The notes under the pieces were generated by a model. That model saw only the letters and a list, made by a program, of their open reading frames with translations. It was not told the DNA's origin and searched no databases. Below are positions 1-7,900 of a stretch of 10,471 nucleotides of DNA, piece after piece (positions within the stretch are counted from its first letter, which is position 1; each line of letters begins with the position of its first letter). The stretch comes from Actinomycetota bacterium (GTDB lineage Bacteria > Actinomycetota > Thermoleophilia > UBA2241): positions 1-10,471 of the forward strand of contig PLTW01000235.1 in the NCBI GenBank assembly GCA_003164655.1. The letters are read 5' to 3'. Made by a program: the position numbers and the translations under genes.

Positions 1-450
1 GCGAGCGATTCTTGGCGCCGGGCGCGAGGCCGTCTGGGCACGGCTCTGGCCTGGTCTTCGGGAAGTGACGACGACTCAGGCCGCGACTGGGACGACGAGG
101 GCGTCGACCACGAGGTCTTCGGTCGCGAGGATCGCGGCCACGAACCGGCGCTGCAGCTCGTGTCGGCGGCCCGCCACGAGATCTGCGTGGTCGCCGTCGC
201 CACGTACGCCGACGCCCAGCGCGTGGCCGACGCCTTCCGCCGCGACCAGCCGGTCATGGCCGACCTGCAAGGCTGCGAGACCGAGGTCGCCCGCCGGGTG
301 ACCGACTTCTGCAGCGGCCTCGCCTATGCGCGCGACGGTGGCCTGCACGCCATCGCCGAGCACCTGCTGCTGCTTACGCCGACGCACGTCCAGCTCTCCG
401 GCGATGAGCGCCGGGGTCTCGCCGGCGGCGGATTCTACAACCAGGCCTAG
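1..450 (+). CDS. sepF: SepF-like cell division protein, 5' end outside window
   Basis: SepF is a cytoplasmic, membrane-tethered FtsZ-binding protein that helps anchor and align the Z-ring. The frame is open from base 1, giving 149 visible residues, and the start codon lies upstream of the window. The first visible residues (WRRARGRLGTALAW) could form the N-terminal membrane-binding amphipathic helix, though this is inference. An acidic linker rich in D and E follows. The C-terminal SepF (DUF552) core is clear from about residue 56: an ICVVAVATYADAQRVADAF strand-helix, VMADLQGCE, ARRVTDFCSGLAYARDG, and the end strand LLLLTPTHVQL. The GTG at 160 lies inside the frame and would remove the N-terminal helix and linker, so it is not taken as the start. 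The next gene is convergent, so sepF is the last gene of its transcript here. The yggT/divIVA neighbours common downstream in other genomes are absent. Confidence 0.9.
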   Translation, partial: ASDSWRRARGRLGTALAWSSGSDDDSGRDWDDEGVDHEVFGREDRGHEPALQLVSAARHEICVVAVATYADAQRVADAFRRDQPVMADLQGCETEVARRVTDFCSGLAYARDGGLHAIAEHLLLLTPTHVQLSGDERRGLAGGGFYNQA

Positions 451-479
451 CCGGCCGTACGTCTGTTCGGCATGGCCTC

Positions 480-512
480 GGCCCCTCGGCCGGGGCCCTC
501 GTGACGCATTTT
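480..512 (+). terminator. Weak candidate terminator hairpin after sepF
   Basis: GGCCCC (480-485) and GGGGCC (492-497) form a perfect 6-bp stem with a 6-nt loop between the converging sepF and triple-repeat genes. A TTTT run follows only at 509-512, 11 nt after the stem, so this is a poor match to a classical intrinsic terminator. Confidence 0.3.
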
Positions 513-528
513 CAGCCGGCGACGGGCC

Positions 529-1554
529 TCAGGAGCTCGTCGGCGCCCAAACGAAGGCGCGGCCGATGTCGAAGACGGGCGTTGTCGGGTCGCTGCGATC
601 GATCCGGCCGGCGACGACGATCGACTCGCCGGCCTGCACGTCGGCGACGGTCACCGTGGCGAGGGCGCCGTCGGCAAAGGTGCGGATCACGCTGGCGCTC
701 ATGGCTGTGAGGGTGAGGTCGCTACCGATGTCGACTTGCACGGCGCGCGTGCCGCGCGTGACCGCGACGACGATCGTACCGGCGGTCCGATCGACCGACG
801 AGACCTGGCCGAGACAAGCAAACCAGTCGAGCCGGCCGAGCGGCGCCACCTGGCGCACCACGACGCGCGTGGCCGTGAAGACCGGTGCGCTCGAGTCGGT
901 GCGATCGGCGCGACCGAGAATGGTCACGCGGTCGCCGGCGGTGATGTCGCCGATGGCGGCCGTGCCGAGAAGGCGGCCGTGGGCGACGAAGATCTTCGTG
1001 TCGGCGGCCATCTCGATGGTCAGGTCTTTACCCGCCGAACCGCGCAGGCCGGCCGAGCCGCGACCCACCCGGACGACCAGCGCGTCGGCCTGCAGGTCGA
1101 CCGCCGAGACCGTGCCCCGGCAAAGAAACCAGGCACGCGCGGCCGGATGCCAGAGCAGAGCCCTGGCGACGTCGTACACCGGCGCGGCGGGATCGGTGGT
1201 GTCGATCGTCCCGCTTGCTGCCAGAAGCTCGCCCGTGGACACCTCGGCAAGGGTGACGGCGGTCTGCGCACCGTGAACGCGCTTCGCAAGGACGCTGTCG
1301 GGGGTGACTGTCAAGGTGAGGCTCTGGCCGACCGACCCCTGCAAAGCAAGCGACGCGCGCTTGACCGTGACGGTGATCGTGCCGGCCGTCTGATCGACGG
1401 CGGTGGTCCTGCCGAGACAGGTGAAGGTCTGACCGGCTGCGGCGGGGCTCGGCCCACGGCTCGTGGCGGCGGCCCTGGCCTGCGCCTGCGAGACCAGACC
1501 CAGCGCCAGGGCGCACAGCAAGACGGGCAGCACCAGTCTTCTCACGGATCTCAT
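529..1554 (-). CDS. Secreted protein with three tandem Cys-containing beta-rich repeats
   Basis: Function unknown. The 341-residue product begins with an apparent Sec signal peptide: basic residues at 3-6, a hydrophobic core at about 7-22, and an AQA site near residue 26. The mature part is three homologous units starting near residues 44, 143 and 245. Each opens with F-x-C-x-G-x-(T/V)-x-x-VD (FTCLG, FLCRG, FACLG), continues through strand-rich valine/threonine segments, and ends with a GxxDxxDxxxPV(F/Y) motif. One Cys per unit is conserved (46, 145, 247). The pattern resembles DUF5666-type extracytoplasmic repeats, but I cannot confirm that family. The start at 1554 is chosen over an upstream in-frame ATG at 1596 because CGGAGG lies 6 nt before it and the signal peptide then begins correctly. 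It is downstream of, and co-oriented with, the ADP-ribosylglycohydrolase gene (142-bp gap), so cotranscription is possible. Confidence 0.8.
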   Translation of the reverse strand: MRSVRRLVLPVLLCALALGLVSQAQARAAATSRGPSPAAAGQTFTCLGRTTAVDQTAGTITVTVKRASLALQGSVGQSLTLTVTPDSVLAKRVHGAQTAVTLAEVSTGELLAASGTIDTTDPAAPVYDVARALLWHPAARAWFLCRGTVSAVDLQADALVVRVGRGSAGLRGSAGKDLTIEMAADTKIFVAHGRLLGTAAIGDITAGDRVTILGRADRTDSSAPVFTATRVVVRQVAPLGRLDWFACLGQVSSVDRTAGTIVVAVTRGTRAVQVDIGSDLTLTAMSASVIRTFADGALATVTVADVQAGESIVVAGRIDRSDPTTPVFDIGRAFVWAPTSS

Positions 1555-1600
1555 GCGCGGCCTCCGTCGCTCGGGGTGGGACGTGACTACCCGCAAGGAC

Positions 1601-1626
1601 TATCGGTGCGCGGCGACCGACCGATA
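1601..1626. promoter_or_regulatory. Inverted repeat upstream of the triple-repeat gene
   Basis: TATCGGT (1601-1607) and ACCGATA (1620-1626) are perfect 7-bp inverted copies separated by 12 nt. They sit 47-72 nt before the start codon of the minus-strand secreted-protein gene. This could be an operator or a leader hairpin. I see no convincing -35/-10 pair to fix its position relative to a promoter. Confidence 0.3.
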
Positions 1627-1636
1627 ACGCCCGAGG

Positions 1637-1653
1637 TGACGAAACCGTCGTCA
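1637..1653 (-). terminator. Small perfect hairpin after the stand-alone glycohydrolase-like gene
   Basis: TGACGA (1637-1642) and TCGTCA (1648-1653) form a 6-bp stem with a 5-nt loop, 44-60 nt past the stop codon of the minus-strand gene. There is no T-run in the direction of transcription, so it is only a weak terminator or attenuation candidate. Confidence 0.2.
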
Positions 1654-1696
1654 GCTCGGACAGCGCGCCGACCCGGCGACGCCGCCTCTGGATCGG

Positions 1697-2761
1697 CTAC
1701 CGCAGATCGATCAGGCTGCGCGTCAGATCGTCGAGGCGGTGGCCGCCGGCGCGATCGATCATGCGAACGGCCTCGGGCGGCAGCCCGGCAGTACCGCTGA
1801 CCGCGGCGACGATGGCGCCCGCCACCGCGGCGATAGTGTCGCTCGCGCCGCCCAGCAGAGCGGCCTCGAGGCACACCCGCCACGGTTCGTCCGGCCACAG
1901 GAGCGCAAGCGAGAACGCGGTCGGGATGGCTTCCTGAATCTGCGCCCCGGTGCCCACCAGAGTGTGCAGCAGCCGGCGGGCGCGGGCCGCGTCGCAGCTC
2001 CCCACGATCTGCAGGCTCCACTCGATGCGCTGGGCGACGCTGGCGCCCGGCACGTAGCGGCCTCGCCGCTCGCCGAGCTCCGCCGCCCGGCATCCGGCCG
2101 CCAGGGCCTCGGGGACGGTGGCACCGTCGATCGCGGCGCGCACCGCCGCCGCCACGGCGGCGGCGCCGGCCGTGGCGATGCAGGTGACCTCGCCCGGAGT
2201 GGTGACCTCTTCGACAGCCTCGACGATGCCCGTTGCCCTGCCTGTTGCGGCGGCGATGCCCAGAGGCACCCCGAGCAGGGCGACGGCGGCCTCAGGCTGG
2301 TCCGCGCCGGCGAGGGCGCGGCGCGTGGCGCGCCCCGCGGCGGCCGGCGCGCCGGCCTGGTCACGACCGTCGACCAGCCGCTCGCCCAGCGTCAGCAGGG
2401 CCTCGATCTCCTCAGTGAGACCGCGCTCCGGCAGGCCCTGGCCGACCAGGTCCTGAGGCGTGATCGGAATGAAGCCCTCGAGCTCGGGAAACTGGGCCGA
2501 GATCTGGGCCGGCGACAGAAACCGCGTCGGTGCTCCGAGCGCACTGCCGATGGCGGCGCCGTACAAGGCTCCAAGCGCGCGCTCGAGCTGCTGAGCCGCC
2601 TGCTCCGACGGCGCCTGCGCGGCGCCGGCGGCCGCGAGGCGCTGGTCACGCAGGCCGGCGGCCGCTACGCGCCCGTTCTGCGGGCCGGCGGCGCCGGGGG
2701 TGTCGGGCTGCTGGGCGCCGGCCGGCTTGGCCTTCGGCGGCGTGACGGTGTGGCTTGCCAT
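1697..2761 (-). CDS. ADP-ribosylglycohydrolase-family protein with degenerate metal site
   Basis: This 354-residue protein has a low-complexity Ala/Pro/Gln leader (about 1-58) followed by an ADP-ribosylglycohydrolase (DraG/ARH) fold. The typical opening is present at 62-76 (ALGALYGAAIGSALG). The closing GGxxDTIAAVAGAI segment is at 304-317. The family normally binds two Mg ions through an N-terminal T-D-D motif and a C-terminal GGDTDT motif. Here the first reads T116-E-E-I and the second GGASDT, so the first Asp of the latter is Ala306 while Asp308 and Thr309 remain. Activity is therefore doubtful, and a binding or regulatory role is possible. It is paralogous to the N-terminal domain of the fusion protein at 4975-8025; both share VGQGLPE, GASVA-RI-WSLQ and LLWPD-PWRVC. 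The start is supported by AAGGAGGGG at 2769-2777 with a 7-nt spacer. It is preceded by its own promoter rather than being tightly coupled to pucR. Confidence 0.85.
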   Translation of the reverse strand: MASHTVTPPKAKPAGAQQPDTPGAAGPQNGRVAAAGLRDQRLAAAGAAQAPSEQAAQQLERALGALYGAAIGSALGAPTRFLSPAQISAQFPELEGFIPITPQDLVGQGLPERGLTEEIEALLTLGERLVDGRDQAGAPAAAGRATRRALAGADQPEAAVALLGVPLGIAAATGRATGIVEAVEEVTTPGEVTCIATAGAAAVAAAVRAAIDGATVPEALAAGCRAAELGERRGRYVPGASVAQRIEWSLQIVGSCDAARARRLLHTLVGTGAQIQEAIPTAFSLALLWPDEPWRVCLEAALLGGASDTIAAVAGAIVAAVSGTAGLPPEAVRMIDRAGGHRLDDLTRSLIDLR

Positions 2762-2825
2762 GGCAGTGCCCCTCCTTCGTTGCTCCGCGGCAACGACGCC
2801 GCGGGGCTCGGGTCCTCAAGGAGTC

Positions 2826-2901
2826 AGGCTAGGCCGCGCCGGCCGCGGTGTCGTGGCGCAAGTTGCACAGTTCCGTGTGGCGCTGGTGGTCGTCCTTACA
2901 C
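2826..2901 (-). promoter_or_regulatory. Predicted promoter with bipartite upstream box of the stand-alone glycohydrolase-like gene
   Basis: Read on the minus strand: box A GTGTAAGGACGACCAC (2901-2886), 16 nt, box B TGTGCAAC (2869-2862), a weak -35 ACGACA (2854-2849), a 17-nt spacer, and -10 TAGCCT (2831-2826). All spacings equal those upstream of the fusion gene at 4834-4909. Box A overlaps the last Val codon and the TAA stop of pucR. The predicted leader is about 58 nt. Confidence 0.6.
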
Positions 2902-4593
2902 GGGGCCGGGAGCGTCGGGCTCCGAGCGCGTGGGGTCGGCGCTCCCGGCGAGCGCCGGCTCGTCGAGGAGCGCCCCGGCCCGCAGCCCCAGAAAGAGCTC
3001 GACGACATCGCCGAGCTCATCGAGGTCGACGTCGAGCAGCTCCTCGATGTGCCTCAACCGCTTCTGCAGCGTGTTGCGATGGATGTACAGAGCATCGGCC
3101 GTCTGGCTGAGCGACAGGTTGTTGTCGAGGAACGCTTTGAGGGTGGCGACGAGGTAGGTGTGGCGGGTGTCGTCGACCCGGGCAAGCGGGGCGATCGTGC
3201 GCGAGAAGACGTCGCTCAAGGCCGCGCTGCTCTGGCCGTCGAGCAGGCGAAAACGGGCGCTCATCTCCTCGAAGAGGACGATGTGGTCGGCGCCCGCGCC
3301 CTGGCTGGCGGCCAGCAGCGACTCCTCCGCCTGTTGGAGCGCTTTGCCCGTGCCGCCAAAGCCGATGAGTGGGGCCGAGGAGCCCACGATCGCCACGTGC
3401 GGGGCCAGGCCTTCATCGAGGGCGGCGCGCAGCTCGGTGAGCAGTGCCCGCGCGGCCGGCTCGGACGGGTCGGGAGACGACCAGATAACGACCGCGGACG
3501 TCCCCCTGAGCGTGTCGAGAAACGGCACGCGCCGCAGGCTGAAGAAGTGGTCGATCGTGTCGATCAGCAGGTCCTCGAGATCGTGCGGCTTGCGGGCGTC
3601 GCGGCGGCGCTGATCGCCGCCGCTGCCGACGATCACCTTGGCGACGGCGACACGCCACGGGCTCCTGGGGTCGAGACCCTGCTCTTCGACCCGCTCGGCG
3701 ATCTCGTGGAACTCGCCCGCTGCGCCGTCGGTCGCCAGAAGGTCGCGCAGCACGCGGTGTCGCATGCGGCGCTGGATCTCGAGCTCGTCGCGGGCGCGCA
3801 GCAGATCGAGGGCGATGAGGCGTTGCAGGAACGACAGCGACATCTCGGCGAACTCGGAAGCGGGAGTCTGCGACGACCCCGCGGCGATCACTCGCTCGAC
3901 CTTTCCCAGGGCGACGACCTCACGATAGTAGTAGCGCTCCTGGCCGGCCTCGACGATGCCCAGCGGGCCGACGGCGCCGGGCAGGCCGGCGTAGACCCGC
4001 CAGAGGCGCTCGGTGGTCGCCGCGCCGTCCGCGGCGGGGGAGCAGGCCAGCGGTCGCCCGTTGGCGTCGAACAGGGCGACCGGCATCTGGAGGACCGCGG
4101 CCACGCTCTCGATCAGTCCGGCGGCGTCCTTTTCTTCGATGAACGAGTCGAGCAGGCGGTTCTCGACCGCGACGATGCGCCGCAGCCGGTGCATGTCGCT
4201 CGAGGCCAGCGCGTGGTAGACGTAGGCGACGATCGTGCGCAGCGGCACACCGTAGGGAATCTCGAACACCGGCAGCTTCAGGGTGCGGGCGCGCTCGATC
4301 ATCTCGGGGTAGACGTGCGCGAGATGATGGCCGATGGCCACGCCCACAGCGGACGCGTCGATGTGGGCCAGGCCGTCGAGGAGCCGCAAGCCTTCGTTGG
4401 GGTCGGCGGCAAATGCCGGACCGGTGGTGAGCAGGACGCTGCCTTTGATCATCCAGGGTGCCGGATCGCGCAGGTCCGAGAGGTGGATGCCGGTGATGGC
4501 TTTGTCGATGCCGACGTCGCCGGTCACCACGTCGAAGTCGAAGTCCGACTCGCGTGTCAGCTCGCGCACGGTGAGCACATCGGTCTGGTCCAT
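2896..4593 (-). CDS. PucR-family transcriptional regulator
   Basis: This 565-residue protein is a cytoplasmic PucR/CdaR-type transcription factor. The N-terminal PucR ligand domain begins with DVLTVRELTRE (residues 5-15) and contains IHLSDLRDPAPWMIKGSVLLTTG, the segment typical of the family. A GAF-like middle part includes MPVALFDANGRPLACS, followed by a probable CdaR-like region. The C-terminal PucR helix-turn-helix is unmistakable at about 481-520 (SLSQTADALYIHRNTLQKRL then RHIEELL). The start at 4593 is chosen because AGGGGG at 4601-4606 lies 7 nt before it; the same frame extends to 4872, but the added residues look non-coding. In Bacillus subtilis PucR controls purine catabolism; here the regulator sits between two ADP-ribosylglycohydrolase paralogues. 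It is divergent from the fusion gene, with 381 bp between them. I infer that it regulates both paralogues through the repeated boxes upstream of each; the effector is unknown. Confidence 0.9.
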   Translation of the reverse strand: MDQTDVLTVRELTRESDFDFDVVTGDVGIDKAITGIHLSDLRDPAPWMIKGSVLLTTGPAFAADPNEGLRLLDGLAHIDASAVGVAIGHHLAHVYPEMIERARTLKLPVFEIPYGVPLRTIVAYVYHALASSDMHRLRRIVAVENRLLDSFIEEKDAAGLIESVAAVLQMPVALFDANGRPLACSPAADGAATTERLWRVYAGLPGAVGPLGIVEAGQERYYYREVVALGKVERVIAAGSSQTPASEFAEMSLSFLQRLIALDLLRARDELEIQRRMRHRVLRDLLATDGAAGEFHEIAERVEEQGLDPRSPWRVAVAKVIVGSGGDQRRRDARKPHDLEDLLIDTIDHFFSLRRVPFLDTLRGTSAVVIWSSPDPSEPAARALLTELRAALDEGLAPHVAIVGSSAPLIGFGGTGKALQQAEESLLAASQGAGADHIVLFEEMSARFRLLDGQSSAALSDVFSRTIAPLARVDDTRHTYLVATLKAFLDNNLSLSQTADALYIHRNTLQKRLRHIEELLDVDLDELGDVVELFLGLRAGALLDEPALAGSADPTRSEPDAPGPV

Positions 4594-4617
4594 CGGCGAT
4601 CCCCCTGGATATTCCCT

Positions 4618-4653
4618 GTGTCTCAGCATAGCAGCGCGCCGCGCGATTGCGAC
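4618..4653 (-). promoter_or_regulatory. Tentative pucR promoter
   Basis: On the minus strand TATGCT (4630-4625) is a reasonable -10 about 30 nt before the pucR start codon. A poor -35 (GTCGCA) lies 17 nt upstream of it. The assignment rests mainly on the AT-richer -10 in an otherwise GC-rich gap. Confidence 0.3.
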
Positions 4654-4699
4654 GGGGGCCGTGTCCGGACGCAGCCCGGTTTGGACGTCGGGCGAGCCT

Positions 4700-4849
4700 G
4701 CGGTGTGCGAACGACCACCGCCTCGAAAGGAGAGTGTGCAGCGTGCGCGACACGAAGACCGTCGGTTGTCTCCCGGGCGTGCCAGCGCCGGGACGATCGT
4801 GGCTGCCGCCGGGCCGCCGCCGCATAGCTGGCGGTGTGCGAACGACCAC
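4700..4849 (+). repeat. Pair of 19-nt perfect direct repeats
   Basis: GCGGTGTGCGAACGACCAC occurs at 4700-4718 and again at 4831-4849, 131 bp apart. The flanking sequences differ, so this is not a simple recent segmental duplication; the repeated part coincides with the conserved box A. Within the repeat GTG-N2-CG-N2-CG-N2-CAC is an imperfect dyad, as expected for a dimeric binding site. Confidence 0.85.
4703..4742 (+). promoter_or_regulatory. Extra copy of the bipartite box between pucR and the fusion gene
   Basis: Box A GTGTGCGAACGACCAC (4703-4718) is followed after 16 nt by box B TGTGCAGC (4735-4742). This is the same arrangement as upstream of both glycohydrolase-family genes. Box A is within a 19-nt perfect direct repeat shared with 4831-4849. 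No -10 sequence is found at the matching distance on the plus strand. This copy may therefore act as an auxiliary or autoregulatory site, since it lies about 73 nt upstream of the tentative pucR -10. Confidence 0.55.
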
Positions 4850-4909
4850 GGGCAGCGCGTAGTCGTGTGCAACCATCGTCCTGACCGCCCGCCGCGCGGC
4901 CCCTAGTCT
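4834..4909 (+). promoter_or_regulatory. Predicted promoter with bipartite upstream box of the fusion gene
   Basis: Box A GTGTGCGAACGACCAC (4834-4849), 16 nt, box B TGTGCAAC (4866-4873), -35 CTGACC (4881-4886), a 17-nt spacer and -10 TAGTCT (4904-4909). Box A and box B begin with GTGTGC copies 31 bp apart, about three helical turns, so they would lie on the same DNA face. The predicted leader before the ATG at 4975 is about 59 nt, and a strong GGAGGGG at 4960-4966 serves as ribosome binding site. Confidence 0.6.
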
Positions 4910-4974
4910 GAGTACCGACACGTCCGGTCGCCCGTGCGGCCGCGACCCGGCGGCAAAGCGGAGGGGCGGAAGCG

Positions 4975-7900
4975 ATGGCAAACGGCGAGACGACGACGCG
5001 ACAGGCTCGGCCGGCAGACCCGCTGGTCGGCGCGGGACTCGACCGCGGGCAGCGTGCTCCGAGCGACGCCGACCGCGCCCGTTTGGCGGCGCAATCGGCC
5101 GCAGAGATCGAGCGCGCTCTGGGAGCCTTGTACGGGGCGGCGATCGGCGGCGCGCTGGGCACGGTCACGCGAGCGGCGCCGCCGTCGAGGTTGCGCGAGC
5201 TCGCCCCCGAGCTGGACGGTTTCGTCGCGGGGGCGCCCCAGGAGCTGGTCGGCCAGGGGCTTCCGGAGCACGGACTGGCGCTGCCCACCGAGGTCGCGCT
5301 GCTCGTCGCCGAGCTGATCGCGGAGGGTGACGGCGGCGACGTTGCGCGGACCCTCGCCGCCCGACTCGGAGAACGCGAGCCCGCTCTGCTGCGTCGCTGG
5401 GGCGGGCCGATCGGCGCGGCTCTGCTGGCCGTGCCGCTCGGCATCTGCGCCGCGCCGGACGCTTTGCCCCAGCTCGTGGACCGCGTCGAGGCGTTCTGTC
5501 AGGTCGGCCACGGCGACGGCCGCGTCATCGCCGGGGCCGCGGCTGCGGCCGCGGCTCTCGCCGCCGGGCTCAACGGCGCGACCGCCCGTGAGGCCGTCGA
5601 GCTGGCTCTGCGCGCGGCGCAGCTCGGCGAGCTGCGGGGGCACGCCGGTGCCGGCGCGAGCGTGGCGGAGCGCATCGCCTGGAGCCTGCAGCTCGCTGGT
5701 CGCCACGATCCGGCCGGCGCCCCCCAAGCCGTCGCCACGGTCATCGGCGTCGGCCCGCACATGCACGAGGTCGTGCCGGCTGCCCTGGCTCTCGTTCTTC
5801 TGTGGCCCGACGATCCCTGGAGGGTCTGCGTCGAGGCCGCCCGCCTGGGCGGCGAGAGCGACACGATCGGCGCCCTCGCCGGCGCCATCGCCGGCGCCAT
5901 GAGTGGCGTGGCCGGTTTTCCGGTTGAAGCCGTTGGGCTCATCGATCGGGCGGCGCCCCGTCCTCTGCCGGCGCTGGCTGGGGAGCTCGTCGCATCGCGC
6001 CCCTGTCGCGCGCCGGTCGCCGACGGCGGAGCCGACTCGCAAGCGCGTCACGGCGCCGCCGCCGACGACCGCCTCATCTGGCAGCCCGCCGCCGACTGCC
6101 TGCAGCACAGCAACGTCGGGCGCTTCATGGCGGCCCACGACATCCCGTCGTACGAGGAGCTCGTCAAGCGCTCGGTCGGCGATGTGGCCTGGTTCTGGGA
6201 CGCCGCCCTGCGCGACCTGGGAGTCGAATGGGACCGGCCCTACGATCAGGTGCTCGACGAGTCCGCCGGCTTTGCCTGGGCGCGCTGGTTCGTCGGCGGC
6301 AAGCTCAATATCGTGCGCAACTGCCTCGACCGCCATGCCGCCGGGCCGCGCGGCGAGCACGCGGCGATCGAATGGGTCTCCGAGGGCGGCGAGCACGTCA
6401 CCGTGAGCTACGCGGAGCTCGACGCCCAGGTCTGCCGGGCGGCCAACGCCCTGAAGGCCGCCGGCATCCACAAGGGCGATACCATCGGCCTGTATGTGCC
6501 CATGATCCCCGAGATGGCGGTCGCCTTTTATGCGGCGCTCAAGATCGGGGCGGTCATCATCCCGATCTTCTCAGGGTTCGGCGCGCAGGCTCTGGCGACC
6601 CGTCTCCAGGACGCGGGCTGCCGACTGCTGGTCACCGCCGACGGTTCGGTGCGGCGCGGCAAGGCGTTTGCCATCAAGCCCGAGGCCGACCGCGCGCTCG
6701 AGAGCTGCCCCGCCGTCGAGACGGTCGTAGTCGTCGATCGCCTCGGCGCCCAGCGGCGCGCCGGCGCCGGTCTGCGGGTCGACATGACGCCCGGACGCGA
6801 CGTCTGGTGGAGCGACTTTCTGGCCGCTCAGCCCACGAGCTGCCCCACGGAGAGCCTCGACGCCGAGGACCGCTCCCTCATCATCTTCACCTCGGGCACC
6901 ACAGGGCGGCCCAAGGGGACCGTCCATACCCACGCCGGCTGTCTTGCGCAGATGGCCAAGGAGCTCGGCTACGCCTTCGACCTGCAGCCCGACGACGTCT
7001 TCTTCTGGGTGACCGACATCGGCTGGATGATGGGGCCCTGGCAGCTCATCGGCGTGCACTTCTTCGGCGCCACCGTGGTGCTGTTCGAAGGCGCGCCGAA
7101 CTGGCCGCACGCCGGACGCCTGTGGGAGATGTGCTCCGCGCTGCGCACGACGCAGCTCGGCATCTCACCGACGCTGATCCGTCTGCTCATGCGCGAGAGC
7201 CTCGACAACGTCGACCGCTACGATCTCTCGGCGCTCAGATCCCTGGGTTCGACCGGGGAGCCCTGGGACCCGGATTCTTACGCGTGGTTCTTTCGTCACG
7301 TCGGCGGCGGCCGCATCCCGATCATCAACATGTCGGGCGGCACGGAGATCGTCGGCTGCTTCCTCATGCCGCTGCCCATCACCGCGCTCAAATCGACCAC
7401 TCTGCGCGGGCCCGGTCTCGGCATGGCCGTCGACTGCGTCGACGACCAGGGCCGTTCAGTCCGCGAGGAGCTCGGCTATCTCGTCTGCCGGCGCCCGGCG
7501 CCGTCGATGACCAAGGGCTTCCTCAACGACCCCGGCCGCTACATCGAGACGTACTTCACCCGCTTCGGACCCGACGTCTGGTTCCACGGCGACTGGGCCT
7601 ACGTCGACGGCGACGGCTTCTGGTTCCTGCGGGGCCGCGCCGACGACACGATCAAGGTCAGCGGCCGGCGCACCGGTCCGGCCGAGATCGAGTCGGCCCT
7701 CACCGAGCACCCCGCGGTCTCCGAGGCCGCGGCGATCGGGGTGCCCCATGAGATCAAGGGCGAGGGCGTCGTCTGCTTCTGCGTCGTGCATTCGGGAGTC
7801 GAGGAGAGCGAGGAGCTGCGCGCGGCGCTCAAGGCGCAGGTCGTGAAGGTCATGGGCAAGACGCTGCGACCCGACGACGTGCGCTTCGTCGACGCTCTGC

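Noticed and set aside
1555..1596. Upstream start at 1596 for the exported repeat protein
   Set aside because: It would place 14 extra residues before a normal signal peptide, and it lacks the well-placed CGGAGG seen before 1554.
1697..2761. DraG-like control of nitrogenase
   Set aside because: There are no nitrogenase or DraT genes in the window, and the metal site is degenerate; family resemblance alone does not support this role.
736..3157. Long overlapping plus-strand frames (736-1800 and 1739-3157)
   Set aside because: Both are antisense to supported minus-strand genes and consist of low-complexity Arg/Gly-rich sequence.
2848..4827. 659-codon open frame on the plus strand opposite the PucR-type gene
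   Set aside because: It is antisense to an unmistakable PucR-family protein. Its translation is Arg/Gly/Glu-rich with no domain signature, typical of high-GC shadow frames.
4700..4849. CRISPR array or mobile-element ends for the 19-nt repeats
   Set aside because: There are only two perfect copies, no regular array, no terminal inverted repeats and no transposase. The match to a promoter-linked box fits regulatory sites better.
4594..4872. Longer N-terminus for the PucR-type protein, starting at 4872
   Set aside because: The PucR domain begins right after the internal ATG at 4593, which has a well-placed ribosome binding site. The extension would run across the conserved control boxes.
5960..6130. 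Separate translation start for the synthetase part of the fusion
   Set aside because: No in-frame ATG, GTG or TTG is present until 6127, which is already inside the conserved synthetase N-terminal region.
4903..6471. 522-codon minus-strand frame opposite the fusion gene
   Set aside because: The glycohydrolase-like domain on the plus strand has family motifs and a paralogue; the antisense frame has none.
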